From: Sorangium aterium
GTDB lineage: Bacteria > Myxococcota_A > Polyangia > Polyangiales > Polyangiaceae
DNA length: 64,000 nt
Direction of reading: 5' to 3'
Assembly (NCBI RefSeq): GCF_028368935.1
Contig: NZ_JAQNDK010000004.1
Location: 1,116,001 to 1,180,000, forward strand
Shown: positions 9,846 through 17,799 of the stretch, piece after piece
Layout of the letters: every line of letters starts with the position of its first letter
Position numbering within the stretch: position 1 is the stretch's first letter
Made by a program: the position numbers and the translations under genes
The notes under the pieces: model-generated
What the model was told of the DNA's origin: nothing
What the model saw: only the letters and a program-made list of their open reading frames with translations
Databases searched by the model: none

Positions 9846-10049
9846 ATGTCGAAGCTGACTTGGGAGTGGATCGACGATAAGTGGCCGCACGGAGGGAAGC
9901 CCGACGGTTTCACCTACCGCGCGAAGGTGAGAGGTGGTTGGCTGGTTTCGGTGTGGGCCGGAACGCCGTCCAAGCACGAATCCGGTGGTGGCCTGACCTT
10001 CGTTCCGGATCCCGATCATGCCTGGGTTGTCGACACGAGAAAAGCGTGA
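9846..10049 (+). CDS. cassette 1, first gene: small hypothetical protein
   Basis: A 67-residue protein starting MSKLTWEWIDDKWPHGG, preceded by the strong ribosome site AAAGAGGAG at about 9834. It is rich in Trp and Gly with short beta-strand patterns (TYRAKVRGGWLVSVWAG, GGGLTFVPDPDHAW). This looks like a small compact beta domain. I do not recognise a family with certainty. It lies 55 bases after the attI core and 35 bases before the next gene in the same cassette, with no attC between them, so the two may be a functional pair. Confidence 0.75.
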   Translation: MSKLTWEWIDDKWPHGGKPDGFTYRAKVRGGWLVSVWAGTPSKHESGGGLTFVPDPDHAWVVDTRKA

Positions 10050-10084
10050 CGGTAACGTGGTTCTCGCAAAGGAGTGGCGTACCC

Positions 10085-10642
10085 ATGACGACTCTCGATC
10101 CCCTCGAAAAGCTCCGGCCCAGCGCTAAGCCGCGCATGATGGACCTCGTTCAACAGGCTGGGATCGATGTCGCGCCGTGGGCGTTTCGAGCAGATGGAAA
10201 GCCCGTCAAGGCCCCGGCCGCGAACCCCGCCTACTGCTACGAGTGGTGCTTCGTCGACAACGACCGTGTTGTGGTCAGTCTGTGGTTCGAACTCATGAGC
10301 CTTGCGGACGGCCGCGTAGTGCAGCGAGTGAACATGCGGGACCTTCGTCGGCGTGTCGAGCGAGCGAAACACCTTGACGCAGGCACTCGCACTGCGAACG
10401 TGCGTCGTGCGGTGGCGGTTGACTCGGCCGTCTTCCGAGCGTTTCGCGAAAGTCTACCGGTGCGCGCAATCGTGTGCGACGGCGACAGACGCGACCTCGA
10501 CGACGTTGCCAGACGGGATCCATCGAAAGTCGAACGACGATTGCTCGACGATTCGCCCTGGCACGTTACGGCATACGACATCCCCAGCGGCGACACGGTG
10601 ATCGCGCGAGATCAACCTCTCCTGACCGGGGTGCAATCCTGA
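10085..10642 (+). CDS. cassette 1, second gene: protein resembling a restriction-enzyme N-terminal targeting domain
   Basis: A 185-residue protein with ribosome site AAAGGAG at about 10068. Its opening (LEKLRPSAKPRMMDLVQQAG, then NPAYCYEWCFVDNDRVVVSLWFE and VNMRDLRRRVERA) recalls the N-terminal domain that precedes SRA or HNH nuclease domains in some McrA-like modification-dependent restriction enzymes. No HNH motif is present here, so it would be a free-standing version. The C-terminal half (VERRLLDDSPWHVTAYDIPSGDTVIARD) is unique to me. The family link is from memory and tentative. It ends 7 bases before attC1, the tight spacing expected of a cassette. Confidence 0.65.
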   Translation: MTTLDPLEKLRPSAKPRMMDLVQQAGIDVAPWAFRADGKPVKAPAANPAYCYEWCFVDNDRVVVSLWFELMSLADGRVVQRVNMRDLRRRVERAKHLDAGTRTANVRRAVAVDSAVFRAFRESLPVRAIVCDGDRRDLDDVARRDPSKVERRLLDDSPWHVTAYDIPSGDTVIARDQPLLTGVQS

Positions 10643-10649
10643 TAGAACT

Positions 10650-10735
10650 GCCGAACAAGCGGCTGGTGCTGCCGATGCACCGAGCCTCGCTCCGCTCGGC
10701 ACGGCGCCCCGCGGCACACCCGCATGTCGTTCGGC
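10650..10735 (+). other. attC: attC1 recombination site (cassette 1)
   Basis: An 86-bp imperfect palindrome opens with GCCGAAC (RYYYAAC consensus, 10650-10656) and closes with GTTCGGC (GTTRRRY, 10729-10735). The arms fold back (GCTGGTGCTGCCG against CGGCACACCCGC, central CCGAGCCTCGCTCCGCTCGG). This is the layout of integron 59-base elements. Confidence 0.9.
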
Positions 10736-10808
10736 GGGCAAGTGCGCTCCGATCCGCGGCGACGCTTGAACTGCAACTTGACTCACCCCCAAGTAGGAAC
10801 TGGACAAC

Positions 10809-11735
10809 GTGACCGAGCTCATTCCGTGGCTAAATGCGATGGTAACGCTCGTAACTGTCGTGTTGATGTTGGTGCGCTTTCGGCGAGTCGACATGCGTCA
10901 GACGAAGCTTCTCGACCATCAGGAGAAGGTCGCGCAGCTACAAGCGAACGAAAGTGTCGTCCGAACCGAGCACACGCTGAACGTGACGGTAGACATCGAT
11001 GTTATCGAGTGCGATACCCCGGGGGGGAAAGCCTGGATTCTTGAAACCAACGTCGAATTAGTAAATGCTGGGCGCGACACAACGTGCGTTCCGGCGGTCT
11101 ATGTTCGCGCGCGCGCGCTGATGGATCCCGAGCGCAACATCGGCACGGACGACGCGGGCTTCTATAATAGCGACTTCGATGCGCTGCCAAAGTGCGGTGC
11201 CCTATCAGAGCCTCGGAACCTGGCCGCACTTCCGAACTCAATCATTCAAATTGCCCCGGGTGAAGTCGAACAGTTCGTTCGGTGGGACTGGCTCGGACAG
11301 GGATTTGTTCAGAAGTTTCCGGTGCTGGTAGTTAACGTTGAGGTCTTCGGAGCCGACCATAAACTCCTTGGTCATTGGTCAAAGGGCGGCGAAGGCGAGG
11401 GTGATTATCGCCCAGGCTGGCTTGACTACGTAAATGGTCCGGAGCGTACCGATGACCGATTCCATAGGGCGATCGCGTTTTCGCGGGCATCGCCAAACGA
11501 TTCAAATGTAAGCAACGGATCGGTTAAGAGAGGCCAACGTGTCCTGTTGATTCCGGGTACGTCGAAGATCGACGTTCAGCGCACGGAGCAGTTTCGAGAG
11601 GTCTTGAACGGCGTAGTACAGTGGAGCCGGCAAATGACGATCGTTCTGAGCAACAAGATTAAGGGCGCCGCGGAGATGGCTGCACCGCCCGCATCGCTTA
11701 AGGATGCCGTCGCCGGGTCACAGAGGTCGACTTGA
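10809..11735 (+). CDS. cassette 2: hypothetical protein with N-terminal membrane segment
   Basis: A GTG start gives 308 residues. Residues about 3-22 (ELIPWLNAMVTLVTVVLMLV) form one membrane helix, followed by a basic stop-transfer (RFRRVD) and a short coiled-coil stretch (TKLLDHQEKVAQLQANESVV). The rest is a soluble beta-rich domain (LNVTVDIDVIECDTPGGKAW, FPVLVVNVEVFGADHKLLG) and a helical tail. It is probably a membrane-anchored cytoplasmic protein. I do not recognise the family. The DNA is less GC-rich than the host genes, as is usual for cassettes. The gene is 73 bases from attC1 and 50 from attC2, with a weak ribosome site. Confidence 0.75.
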   Translation: MTELIPWLNAMVTLVTVVLMLVRFRRVDMRQTKLLDHQEKVAQLQANESVVRTEHTLNVTVDIDVIECDTPGGKAWILETNVELVNAGRDTTCVPAVYVRARALMDPERNIGTDDAGFYNSDFDALPKCGALSEPRNLAALPNSIIQIAPGEVEQFVRWDWLGQGFVQKFPVLVVNVEVFGADHKLLGHWSKGGEGEGDYRPGWLDYVNGPERTDDRFHRAIAFSRASPNDSNVSNGSVKRGQRVLLIPGTSKIDVQRTEQFREVLNGVVQWSRQMTIVLSNKIKGAAEMAAPPASLKDAVAGSQRST

Positions 11736-11785
11736 CCAAGGGTAAACCGTTGGGCCTTGCGGCACGCCCGGTCTCGGCTGAGGCC

Positions 11786-11873
11786 GCCGAACAAGCCGTT
11801 GCTGACCGATGGTCCGGGCACCCGCGCTTCGCGCGGCAGCCAGCCCCGCGGCAGAACGGCCAAGTCGTTCGGC
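11786..11873 (+). other. attC: attC2 recombination site (cassette 2)
   Basis: An 88-bp palindromic site from GCCGAAC (11786-11792) to GTTCGGC (11867-11873), with central hairpin GCGCTTCGCGC. It is closely similar to attC3 over nearly its whole length (about 85% by eye), the within-array homogeneity typical of chromosomal integrons. Confidence 0.93.
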
Positions 11874-11984
11874 GGCAGAGCCCAGAGGCTGGTTCACAGC
11901 GAGGGCGACGACTCTTCCCGTGGCCTTACTTGACACGCAAAAAAGCCAAGCGGTTGATGTGCACGGCGGCAATAGGAGCAACAT

Positions 11985-12833
11985 ATGGCGGACTTGAGCC
12001 CGTACGAGCAGAACGCACACAGGGAAATCGACCTCTTCAAGAACCCACCTCGCTCTTGGCTTGGAGACGCGTGGGAGACTGTCAACAAGCCCATCCAGTG
12101 GGTCGGGGACGTCGCGTTTGACAATCCGGTCGGGACGGCGGTGACCAAGGCCGTCGCCGGCATCGTCAGTACCCTCAACGATGGCGCGTCGTGGAGCGTT
12201 CGCGCCGACGCTATATACGAGGAATTTCGCGCCAACGGTCACGCGGGCGTGCAGCGCGCCTCGGATCTGCACCATCTCGATATGGGGGACGTCGACAAGA
12301 CAGTCGGCTACCTCGCCGCGAAGTACAAGGTGATGGCGGGCGGGGAGGGCGCCGCTGCCGGCATGCTCGGTTTCCCCGGAATTGCTATCGACATTCCCGC
12401 CTTAGTCAGCCTCGCGCTACGGGCTGTCAATGAATACGCGACGTACTATGGATTCGACGTCGCGCTCGAGCATGAACGAGCCTTCGCGATGAGCATCCTT
12501 GGCGCAGCGTCGTCGCCAACCGTCGCCACGAAGCAGGTCGCAATGGCCGAGCTTACCAAGCTTTCGGTCTTGATCGCGCAACGCAAGACGTGGGCTGAAC
12601 TGCAGCGCTTGATCAGCGTCCAGGTGATCAAGAAGATCGCCCAAGCCCTAGGCATTCGGCTGACGAAGGCGAAGCTGGCACAGATCGTACCATTGGTCGG
12701 CGCGGGCGTCGGCGCCGGGTTCAATGCGTGGTACGTCGCAAATGTGACCGTAACCGCATACCACCTTTACCGAGAGCGCTTCCTCATCGAGAAGTACGGG
12801 CCCGATCTCTCTATCCCGGTGCGCTCCACGTGA
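11985..12833 (+). CDS. cassette 3: EcsC family protein
   Basis: A 282-residue protein with ribosome site AGGAG at about 11974. The beginning (LSPYEQNAHREIDLFKNPPRSWLGDAWETVNKPI) and the later AAGMLGFPGIAIDIPALVSLALRAVNEYATYYGFD and GAGVGAGFNAWYVANVTVTAYHLYRERFL match the EcsC family, named after the third gene of the Bacillus ecs locus. Such proteins have amphipathic and hydrophobic helices and are thought to act at membranes; their biochemical role is unknown. The length is normal and the gene looks intact. It sits 112 bases after the attC2 core and 48 before attC3. An EcsC protein as an integron cassette cargo is unusual to me. Confidence 0.85.
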   Translation: MADLSPYEQNAHREIDLFKNPPRSWLGDAWETVNKPIQWVGDVAFDNPVGTAVTKAVAGIVSTLNDGASWSVRADAIYEEFRANGHAGVQRASDLHHLDMGDVDKTVGYLAAKYKVMAGGEGAAAGMLGFPGIAIDIPALVSLALRAVNEYATYYGFDVALEHERAFAMSILGAASSPTVATKQVAMAELTKLSVLIAQRKTWAELQRLISVQVIKKIAQALGIRLTKAKLAQIVPLVGAGVGAGFNAWYVANVTVTAYHLYRERFLIEKYGPDLSIPVRST

Positions 12834-12880
12834 ACGCGTGAATTCCGTGAGGAGAGCACTGTGGTAGCCCGAACGCTGCC

Positions 12881-12967
12881 GCCGAACAAGCCGTTGCTGA
12901 CCGACAGTCCGGGCAACCGCGCTTCGCGCGGCAGCCCGGCCTGCGGCAGAACGGCCAGGCGTTGGGC
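12881..12967 (+). other. attC: attC3 recombination site (cassette 3)
   Basis: An 87-bp palindromic site from GCCGAAC (12881-12887) to GTTGGGC (12961-12967), both fitting the consensus. It has the central GCGCTTCGCGCGG hairpin and near-identity with attC2. Confidence 0.93.
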
Positions 12968-13641
12968 GGGCATTGGAGGAAACCGGAGGAGCTGTGGATG
13001 ATTCCAAGAATATGCTGACCTGGGAAGAAGCGACGCGCATGGCGTTCCAGCGCGAGAGCCGCGTCGAGCGGACTCCGCTCGGAGTGCGGATGGCATGCGT
13101 GGAACAAGCCGCAGTTCTGCTCGAATCATGGTGGCGCGCGAAAAACGATAGGCAGCTCGCTGCCAGTTACCGCTGGCTCGCCGGCCAAACACTGTCTCAC
13201 GTGATACTTTGGAAGTTCTCTGAAGCGTTCTCGACTGATAAGCGCCTCGGTGCACCATTCTGGAGTAAAGGCGCCGTCGCCTCTTTGCAACGGCACGGCC
13301 AGGCGACGACGCCGGCCTGGTTCAAGAGCCAGAACATGCCTACCGACGACGCATTGGTTCATGAGCACGTGTGCGAGCGCGGAGACCTGGTGGAGTGGCT
13401 ACTGGACCGCGGGGTTGAAGGTCTTCGGCGGGATGACTGCTGCGACCGCGAGATGCTTGGCACGTTGTTGTCGAAGCTCTGCGTCGGCTGCGTCGTAACC
13501 CGCGCGGAGCATAAGTGTCTGACCAAGAAGGCCGTCGGCGACTCCGATATGACTAATCCGTGGCTGCGCTATGGGCGCGCCAAACCTTCGGTAAGAGTAG
13601 TCATGCACGAGCGCGTCGCGGATGCAGCCGGAGGACAGCCA

Positions 13642-14593
13642 CTTAGAACCTATCCCAGTAGGGAGCACCTGGGATCTTGGGAGACTATGTTCAGGAACAT
13701 GCGGAGGTCCTGGCCAGACGTCTTGACATTGGCACGTGACGCGGCAGCCGCGGCAGATGAAGCAGTTCAAGGATGATGGCTGGAGGTTGCCCGACGCCAT
13801 CTGGACAGAGATGGAACCCTTACTGCCGCCGCGCAGGGCGCACCCGCTCGGTTGCCATAACCCGCGCGTGCCCGATCGCGTGGCCATGGACGCCATCTTC
13901 TTCGTCCTCCGGACGGGCTGCCAATGGGGGGCGCTCGATGCGACCGGTATCTGCAGCCATTCCTCAGCGCATCGACGATTCATCGAGTGGATCGAGGCGG
14001 GCGCGTTTCGGGAGTTCTGGCGCCGCGGGCTGCTGGCGTACGATGAGTTCATCGGCATCGACTGGAGCTGGTTGGCGATGGACGGGGCGATGAGCAAGGC
14101 CCCGCTCGGCGGGGAAAAAAACCGGGCCCAACCCCACCGATCGCGCCAAGAGGGGCGCCAAGCGCAGCTTGCTGACAGAGGCGTCGGGCGTCCCCGTGGG
14201 CGTCGCCGTGGCCGGAGCCAATCGCAACGACTTCAAGATGGCGCGCGAGACCATCGAGAGCATCCCGGTCGAACGCCCGCATCCCAGCGGGCGCAAGCCG
14301 CAGGGCATGTGTCTGGACAAAGGGTACGATTACGCTGAAGTACCGGCGCTGCTGAAGGAGTTCGGGTTCACGGCACACATCCGCCCGCGCGGTGAGGAGG
14401 CGCGCGAGATCAAGAAGGAGGCAGGCCGCAGAGCCCGCCGATGGGTCGTCGAGCGTTCCCATAGCTGGATGAACCGCTTTCGGGGAATCCTCATCCGGTG
14501 GTCGAAGCGTGCGGACACCTACCTCGCCCTTCTGCACCTCGCCTGCGGGGTCATCACCTGGCGTGCAGCCGGCCTACTGGGATAGGCTCTTAG
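13642..14593 (+). mobile_element. IS5 family insertion sequence (IS427-like group)
   Basis: A 952-bp element with imperfect terminal inverted repeats of about 21 bp: CTTAGAACCTATCCCAGTAG at the left and, read on the minus strand, CTAAGAGCCTATCCCAGTAG at the right. The pentamer CTTAG occurs at both junctions (13642-13646 and 14589-14593), consistent with a short target duplication. It encodes one frameshifted transposase. It lies inside the cassette 4 gene. Confidence 0.9.
13757..14585 (+). pseudogene. IS5 family transposase, interrupted by a +1 frameshift
   Basis: From the ATG at 13757 the protein starts MKQFKDDGWRLPDAIWTEME, followed by FFVLRTGCQWGALDATGICS and FIGIDWSWLAMDGAMSKAPL (first DDE aspartate). 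At a run of seven A (14115-14121) the frame breaks after GGEKN. One fewer A would give GGEKTGPNPTDRAKRGAKRS, the usual family sequence. The second frame carries GVPVGVAVAGANRND, MCLDKGYDYAEVPALL (second Asp) and RRWVVERSHSWMNRFRG (Glu). Either a one-base insertion killed the gene, or the run is a programmed slippage site as known in some IS5-group elements. Confidence 0.88.
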
Positions 14594-14691
14594 CGACGAC
14601 GGCATTGTCCGGCTACATCGCGACCTAATCATGGAAGCGCGCGTGTTCGCCGATGTTGCGCCTGCATGACGGCCATAGGGATTCTGCAGCC

Positions 14692-14753
14692 GCCCAACCC
14701 GCGCATGCAGCGGGCGGCGCTTCGGGCCGCCGCTGATGCGCTACTCGTCAGGC
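14692..14753 (+). other. attC: attC4, short and partly degenerate (cassette 4, end of array)
   Basis: A 62-bp palindrome from GCCCAAC (14692-14698) to GTCAGGC (14747-14753), with central GGCGGCGC-TTCG-GGCCGCC. The left core fits RYYYAAC; the right core has C instead of T at the third position of GTTRRRY. It starts 22 bases after the restored stop of the cassette 4 gene, which supports the call. No further attC follows. Confidence 0.72.
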
Positions 14754-14882
14754 GGGCGACGCGTGAGAGCGTCCCATGGGTCGACCAGCTGGGCGTCGAC
14801 CTGGCATGCCCTATCTTTCAGGGAGGTTGTCGCCTCCTCAGCCTGGCAGTCACCGCTCGCTCACGCCGGCGCGTCGGCGCGC

Positions 14883-15455
14883 TCACCACGAGAAGCGCAG
14901 CGTGACCTCATCAGCGTCTGGCTCGTCGAACGACCAGCCAGTCTGGGTCGCGTCGACCTGCTTGCCGGTCACTTGCTCCAGCGCACGGCCGGCGAAACCG
15001 ACGCACAGCGGTCCGAGGTGCTCGAACCCTGCGACCTCGGTCACGCGCAGTGTCACCTCGTTCCGCTCGATCTGCGAGGAGTCCACCCGCAGCGTCCCGC
15101 CGACCATATCCTGCGCCCAGAAGTCGGGGAACTTCCGGAGGAAGAGACGAGCGTTCATCACCCTGAGAAGCAGCTTCATCAAGGTGTTCGCTTCCTTCTC
15201 GAAGACCGTCCGGCCGCACCTCACGACGTCCAGGTAGCTCTGCGATGGCTCGTTGTGGACCTGGACGATGCCGCGCAGCACCTCGACGTAGTAGGCGCGA
15301 GGGTACCACGCCGTGGTGGACATGGTGGCCAGCGCCCTCCTGAGCTCCTGAGAGAGCCCGTGACGAACCCGGCGGACCCCAGCCTCGTCACACAGCACGT
15401 CCGAGTAGGCTGCTGCATTGAGTATCAGAGAGCCCCGGGTCATCGGTTCTTGCAT
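14883..15455 (-). CDS. myxobacterial conserved protein resembling the TIGR02265/DUF2378 paralogous family
   Basis: A 190-residue protein (alternative start 15443). Pattern: an N-terminal short segment TRGSLILNAAAYSDV, a helical half (GLSQELRRALATM, WYPRAYYVEVLRGIVQVHN), then SYLDVVRCGRTVFEKEANTL and FLRKFPDFWAQDMVGGTLRV, ending in a beta-rich part that finishes TLRFSW. This overall plan, with an ending in a strand plus Trp, resembles a family of about 190-residue proteins that occurs in many copies in myxobacteria and may be related to V4R/HNOB sensor folds. Function unknown. It reads against the cassettes and has no attC of its own, so it lies outside the array. Confidence 0.6.
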   Translation of the reverse strand: MQEPMTRGSLILNAAAYSDVLCDEAGVRRVRHGLSQELRRALATMSTTAWYPRAYYVEVLRGIVQVHNEPSQSYLDVVRCGRTVFEKEANTLMKLLLRVMNARLFLRKFPDFWAQDMVGGTLRVDSSQIERNEVTLRVTEVAGFEHLGPLCVGFAGRALEQVTGKQVDATQTGWSFDEPDADEVTLRFSW

Positions 15456-15729
15456 ACATGCGCTCTCGTGGAAGATCTCGCTGGCACAGCAGAAGAAGAG
15501 ATCAAAGGGTAGCCTCCGTCAAGGCGGCTTGACCCGACGAGGATCGGCCTGCCTCGATCCTCCAAGCTCGTGGTGCGATAGGAAGATGTCGGTGATCATC
15601 GCGTCCCGCGTCTGATCGGTGAAGACCGCGGCCCCATGATCGGCAGCGTTCACCGTTCACCGCCGGCACCTACGCCGATCTGGGCCACGCTCGCCTCCGC
15701 GGCGTAGACGTTACGCCCGCCGAAAAGTC

Positions 15730-15761
15730 GAAGGCCCGAGGGCTGCCACCCTCGGGCCTTC
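15730..15761. terminator. strong stem-loop, terminator-like
   Basis: Perfect 13-bp stem GAAGGCCCGAGGG / CCCTCGGGCCTTC with a 6-base loop CTGCCA. No T-run follows. It lies upstream of the accessory gene inside the IS21-type element and may shield it from outside transcription. Confidence 0.6.
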
Positions 15762-15840
15762 TGGAGCTCCGCGTTGCCGGAGTCCCTCACCTTCATCACA
15801 AGCCGGGCTCCAGGTCCAGAAAGCGGCGGCATGGAGCCCG

Positions 15841-16299
15841 TTGCCTTCGTCCGCCTACCGCCTCGCCCACTGCGCCCGCTGCCGCGTCCAGCTTCGCCTC
15901 TGCCGTCGCTGCGATCGCGGCCAGCGCCTCTGCCCCGACTGCCGCCCGCTCCGGCGTCGTGAGTCGCTCCGCCGCGCCGGCGCCGCCTACCAGACCCGGC
16001 CTCGCGCTCGCCGCCTCCATGCCGCTCGCCAGGCCCGGTATCGGGACCGGCAGCGGGACAAGTTCTCCGCGCAGAAAGTGACGCATCACGGGGTGACACA
16101 AGCCGCGGCCGCGTCGATGTCCCAGCTCGCGCCGGAGATCACCCCCGGCCGAAAGGACAACGATGACGATTGGATCCGAGATGTCGGCCGCTGCTCGCTC
16201 TGCGGAGCGCGACTTCCGCCCTGGGCCATGCGCGAGCGGCGCGCTCGGTCAGCTGTTCACCGACGCGCTCCCCGCGTCCCACAAGGGCCTCCGCGGTGA
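15841..16299 (+). CDS. Cys-rich zinc-ribbon-like accessory protein of the IS21-type element
   Basis: A TTG start gives 152 residues. The N-terminal half has a cluster of Cys pairs (HCARCRVQLRLCRRCDRGQR, LCPDC), then a very basic stretch (RRRESLRRAGAAYQTRPRAR, HAARQARYRDRQRDK) and KVTHHG. A second Cys pair follows (RCSLCGARLPPWAM). Proteins with this plan and a KVTHxG motif often sit directly upstream of IS21-like transposase genes in Proteobacteria, as I recall; their role is unknown but DNA or RNA binding is likely. It ends 12 bases before istA. The last 25 residues are low-complexity and the true end may differ. Confidence 0.55.
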   Translation: MPSSAYRLAHCARCRVQLRLCRRCDRGQRLCPDCRPLRRRESLRRAGAAYQTRPRARRLHAARQARYRDRQRDKFSAQKVTHHGVTQAAAASMSQLAPEITPGRKDNDDDWIRDVGRCSLCGARLPPWAMRERRARSAVHRRAPRVPQGPPR

Positions 16300-16311
16300 C
16301 GGGAGGCGGCG

Positions 16312-17799
16312 GTGATCGCGAAAGAGAAGGAGGCCGAGGTTCTGCGCCTCTACCACGGCGAGAAGTGGCCCGTGGGCACCATTGCCGCCCAGCTCGGGCT
16401 GCACCACACCACCGTTCAGCGCGTGCTCGGGCAAGCGGGCGTCGACCCGAAGGTCGTCGCGCCGCGCCCGTCGATGGTCGACCCGTTCGTGCCCTTCATC
16501 GTCGAGCAGCTCGGCAAGTATCCCTCGCTGCGCTCGAGTCGCCTCTTCGGCATGCTCAAGGAGCGCGGCTATCCGGGCGGTCCCGATCATCTGCGCCGGG
16601 TGATCGGCCGCCTCCGCCCCAAGAAGCCGGCGGAGGCATTCCAGCGGCTGCGCACGCTGCCCGGCGAGCAAGCGCAGGTCGACTGGGCGCACTTCGGCAA
16701 GCTGGCTGTCGGCCGGGCGCTGCGCCCTCTCTGGGCCTTCATCATGGTGCTCAGTTACTCGCGGCGGCTCTTCCTGCGCTTCTTCCCGGGCGCGGCGATG
16801 CCCTTCTTCGTGCGCGGGCACGTCGAGGCGTTCGCCGACTTCGATGGCGTCCCGCGCGTGCTGCTCTACGACAACCTCAAGAGCGCTGTCGTGGAGCGCC
16901 ACGGCGATGCGATCCGGTTCCACCCCACACTGCTGGCTCTGTCGGCGCATTACCGCTTCGAGCCGCGCCCCGTCGCCGTCGCCCGCGGCAACGAGAAGGG
17001 CCGCGTCGAGCGCGCCATCCGCTACGTCCGCGAGGCATTCTTCGAGGCTCGGACCTACGCCGACCTCGGCGACCTCAACCGACAAGCGACCGAATGGACC
17101 AGCTCCGCGGCGCTCGATCGCTCCTGGGTCGAGGACCGCGCCCGCACCGTGCGCCAGGCCTTTGACGACGAGCGCAGCGTGCTGCTCGGGCACCCTGACA
17201 CGCCGTTTCCAGCCCACGAGCGCGTCGAGGTCGAGGTCGGAAAGACCCCCTACGCGCGCTTCGATCTCAACGACTACTCTGTTCCCCACGACCGGACCAG
17301 CCGCACGCTCGTTGTCCTCGCCGACCTCGAACAGGTGCGCATCGCCGATGGCAACGAGATCATCGCGACCCACGTCCGCTCGTGGGACCGCGGCCAGCAG
17401 ATCGAGCAGCCCGAGCACCTCCAGCGCCTCGCCGACGAGAAGCGCCGCGCCCGCGAGCACCGCGGCCTCGATCGCCTCGCCCGCGCCGCCCGCAGCAGCC
17501 AGGCATTCCTCCGCATCGTCGCCGAGCGCGGCGGCAACGTCGGCAGCGCGATCGCCCGGCTCCTGCAACTGCTCGACGCCGTCGGCGCCGCCGACCTCGA
17601 AGAGGCCCTCGTCGAGGTGCTTGAGCGCGACACCATCCACGTCGGTGCCGTCCGTCAGGTGCTCGACCGCCACCGCTCCGAGCGCTGCTTGCCGCCTCCG
17701 GTCTCGATCCCCGTCACGCGCGGCCAGCACGCCAACCTCGTCGTCACGCCGCATTCGCTCGCCACCTACGACGCGCTGAAGAAGGACTCAACGCCATGA
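16312..17799 (+). CDS. istA: IS21 family transposase IstA
   Basis: A 495-residue transposase from the GTG at 16312. It has an N-terminal helix-turn-helix ([30 protein letters not shown]), then an rve integrase core with the DDE triad seen in [10 protein letters not shown] (Asp), [16 protein letters not shown] (Asp) and [18 protein letters not shown] (Glu), and a C-terminal beta-barrel part around [17 protein letters not shown]. It catalyses strand transfer of the element with the ATPase IstB. Its ATGA overlap with istB (17796-17799) couples translation. Length is normal and no lesions were seen, so the element may be active. Confidence 0.96.
   Translation: MIAKEKEAEVLRLYHGEKWPVGTIAAQLGLHHTTVQRVLGQAGVDPKVVAPRPSMVDPFVPFIVEQLGKYPSLRSSRLFGMLKERGYPGGPDHLRRVIGRLRPKKPAEAFQRLRTLPGEQAQVDWAHFGKLAVGRALRPLWAFIMVLSYSRRLFLRFFPGAAMPFFVRGHVEAFADFDGVPRVLLYDNLKSAVVERHGDAIRFHPTLLALSAHYRFEPRPVAVARGNEKGRVERAIRYVREAFFEARTYADLGDLNRQATEWTSSAALDRSWVEDRARTVRQAFDDERSVLLGHPDTPFPAHERVEVEVGKTPYARFDLNDYSVPHDRTSRTLVVLADLEQVRIADGNEIIATHVRSWDRGQQIEQPEHLQRLADEKRRAREHRGLDRLARAARSSQAFLRIVAERGGNVGSAIARLLQLLDAVGAADLEEALVEVLERDTIHVGAVRQVLDRHRSERCLPPPVSIPVTRGQHANLVVTPHSLATYDALKKDSTP

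Larger units (their letters stand above)
12994..14669 (+). pseudogene. cassette 4: hypothetical protein gene split by an IS5-type element
   Basis: The GTG at 12994 follows the ribosome site GGAGGA (12985-12990). The frame encodes about 216 cassette-derived residues (MDDSKNMLTWEEATRMAFQR, then WWRAKNDRQLAASYRWLAGQ, with Cys-rich HEHVCERGDLVEWLL and DDCCDREMLGTLLSKLCVGC) up to GGQP near 13641. There the IS left end begins and 45 unrelated residues run to a stop at 13776. If 13647-14593 is removed, keeping one CTTAG, the frame joins exactly to SDDGIVRLHRDLIMEARVFA and ends at the TGA at 14667-14669. The original gene would have encoded about 242 residues and been followed 23 bases later by attC4. 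Function unknown. Confidence 0.85.

Noticed and set aside
14883-15455. The minus-strand gene as a fifth, inverted cassette
   Set aside because: No attC-like palindrome with core sites lies on either side after 14753.
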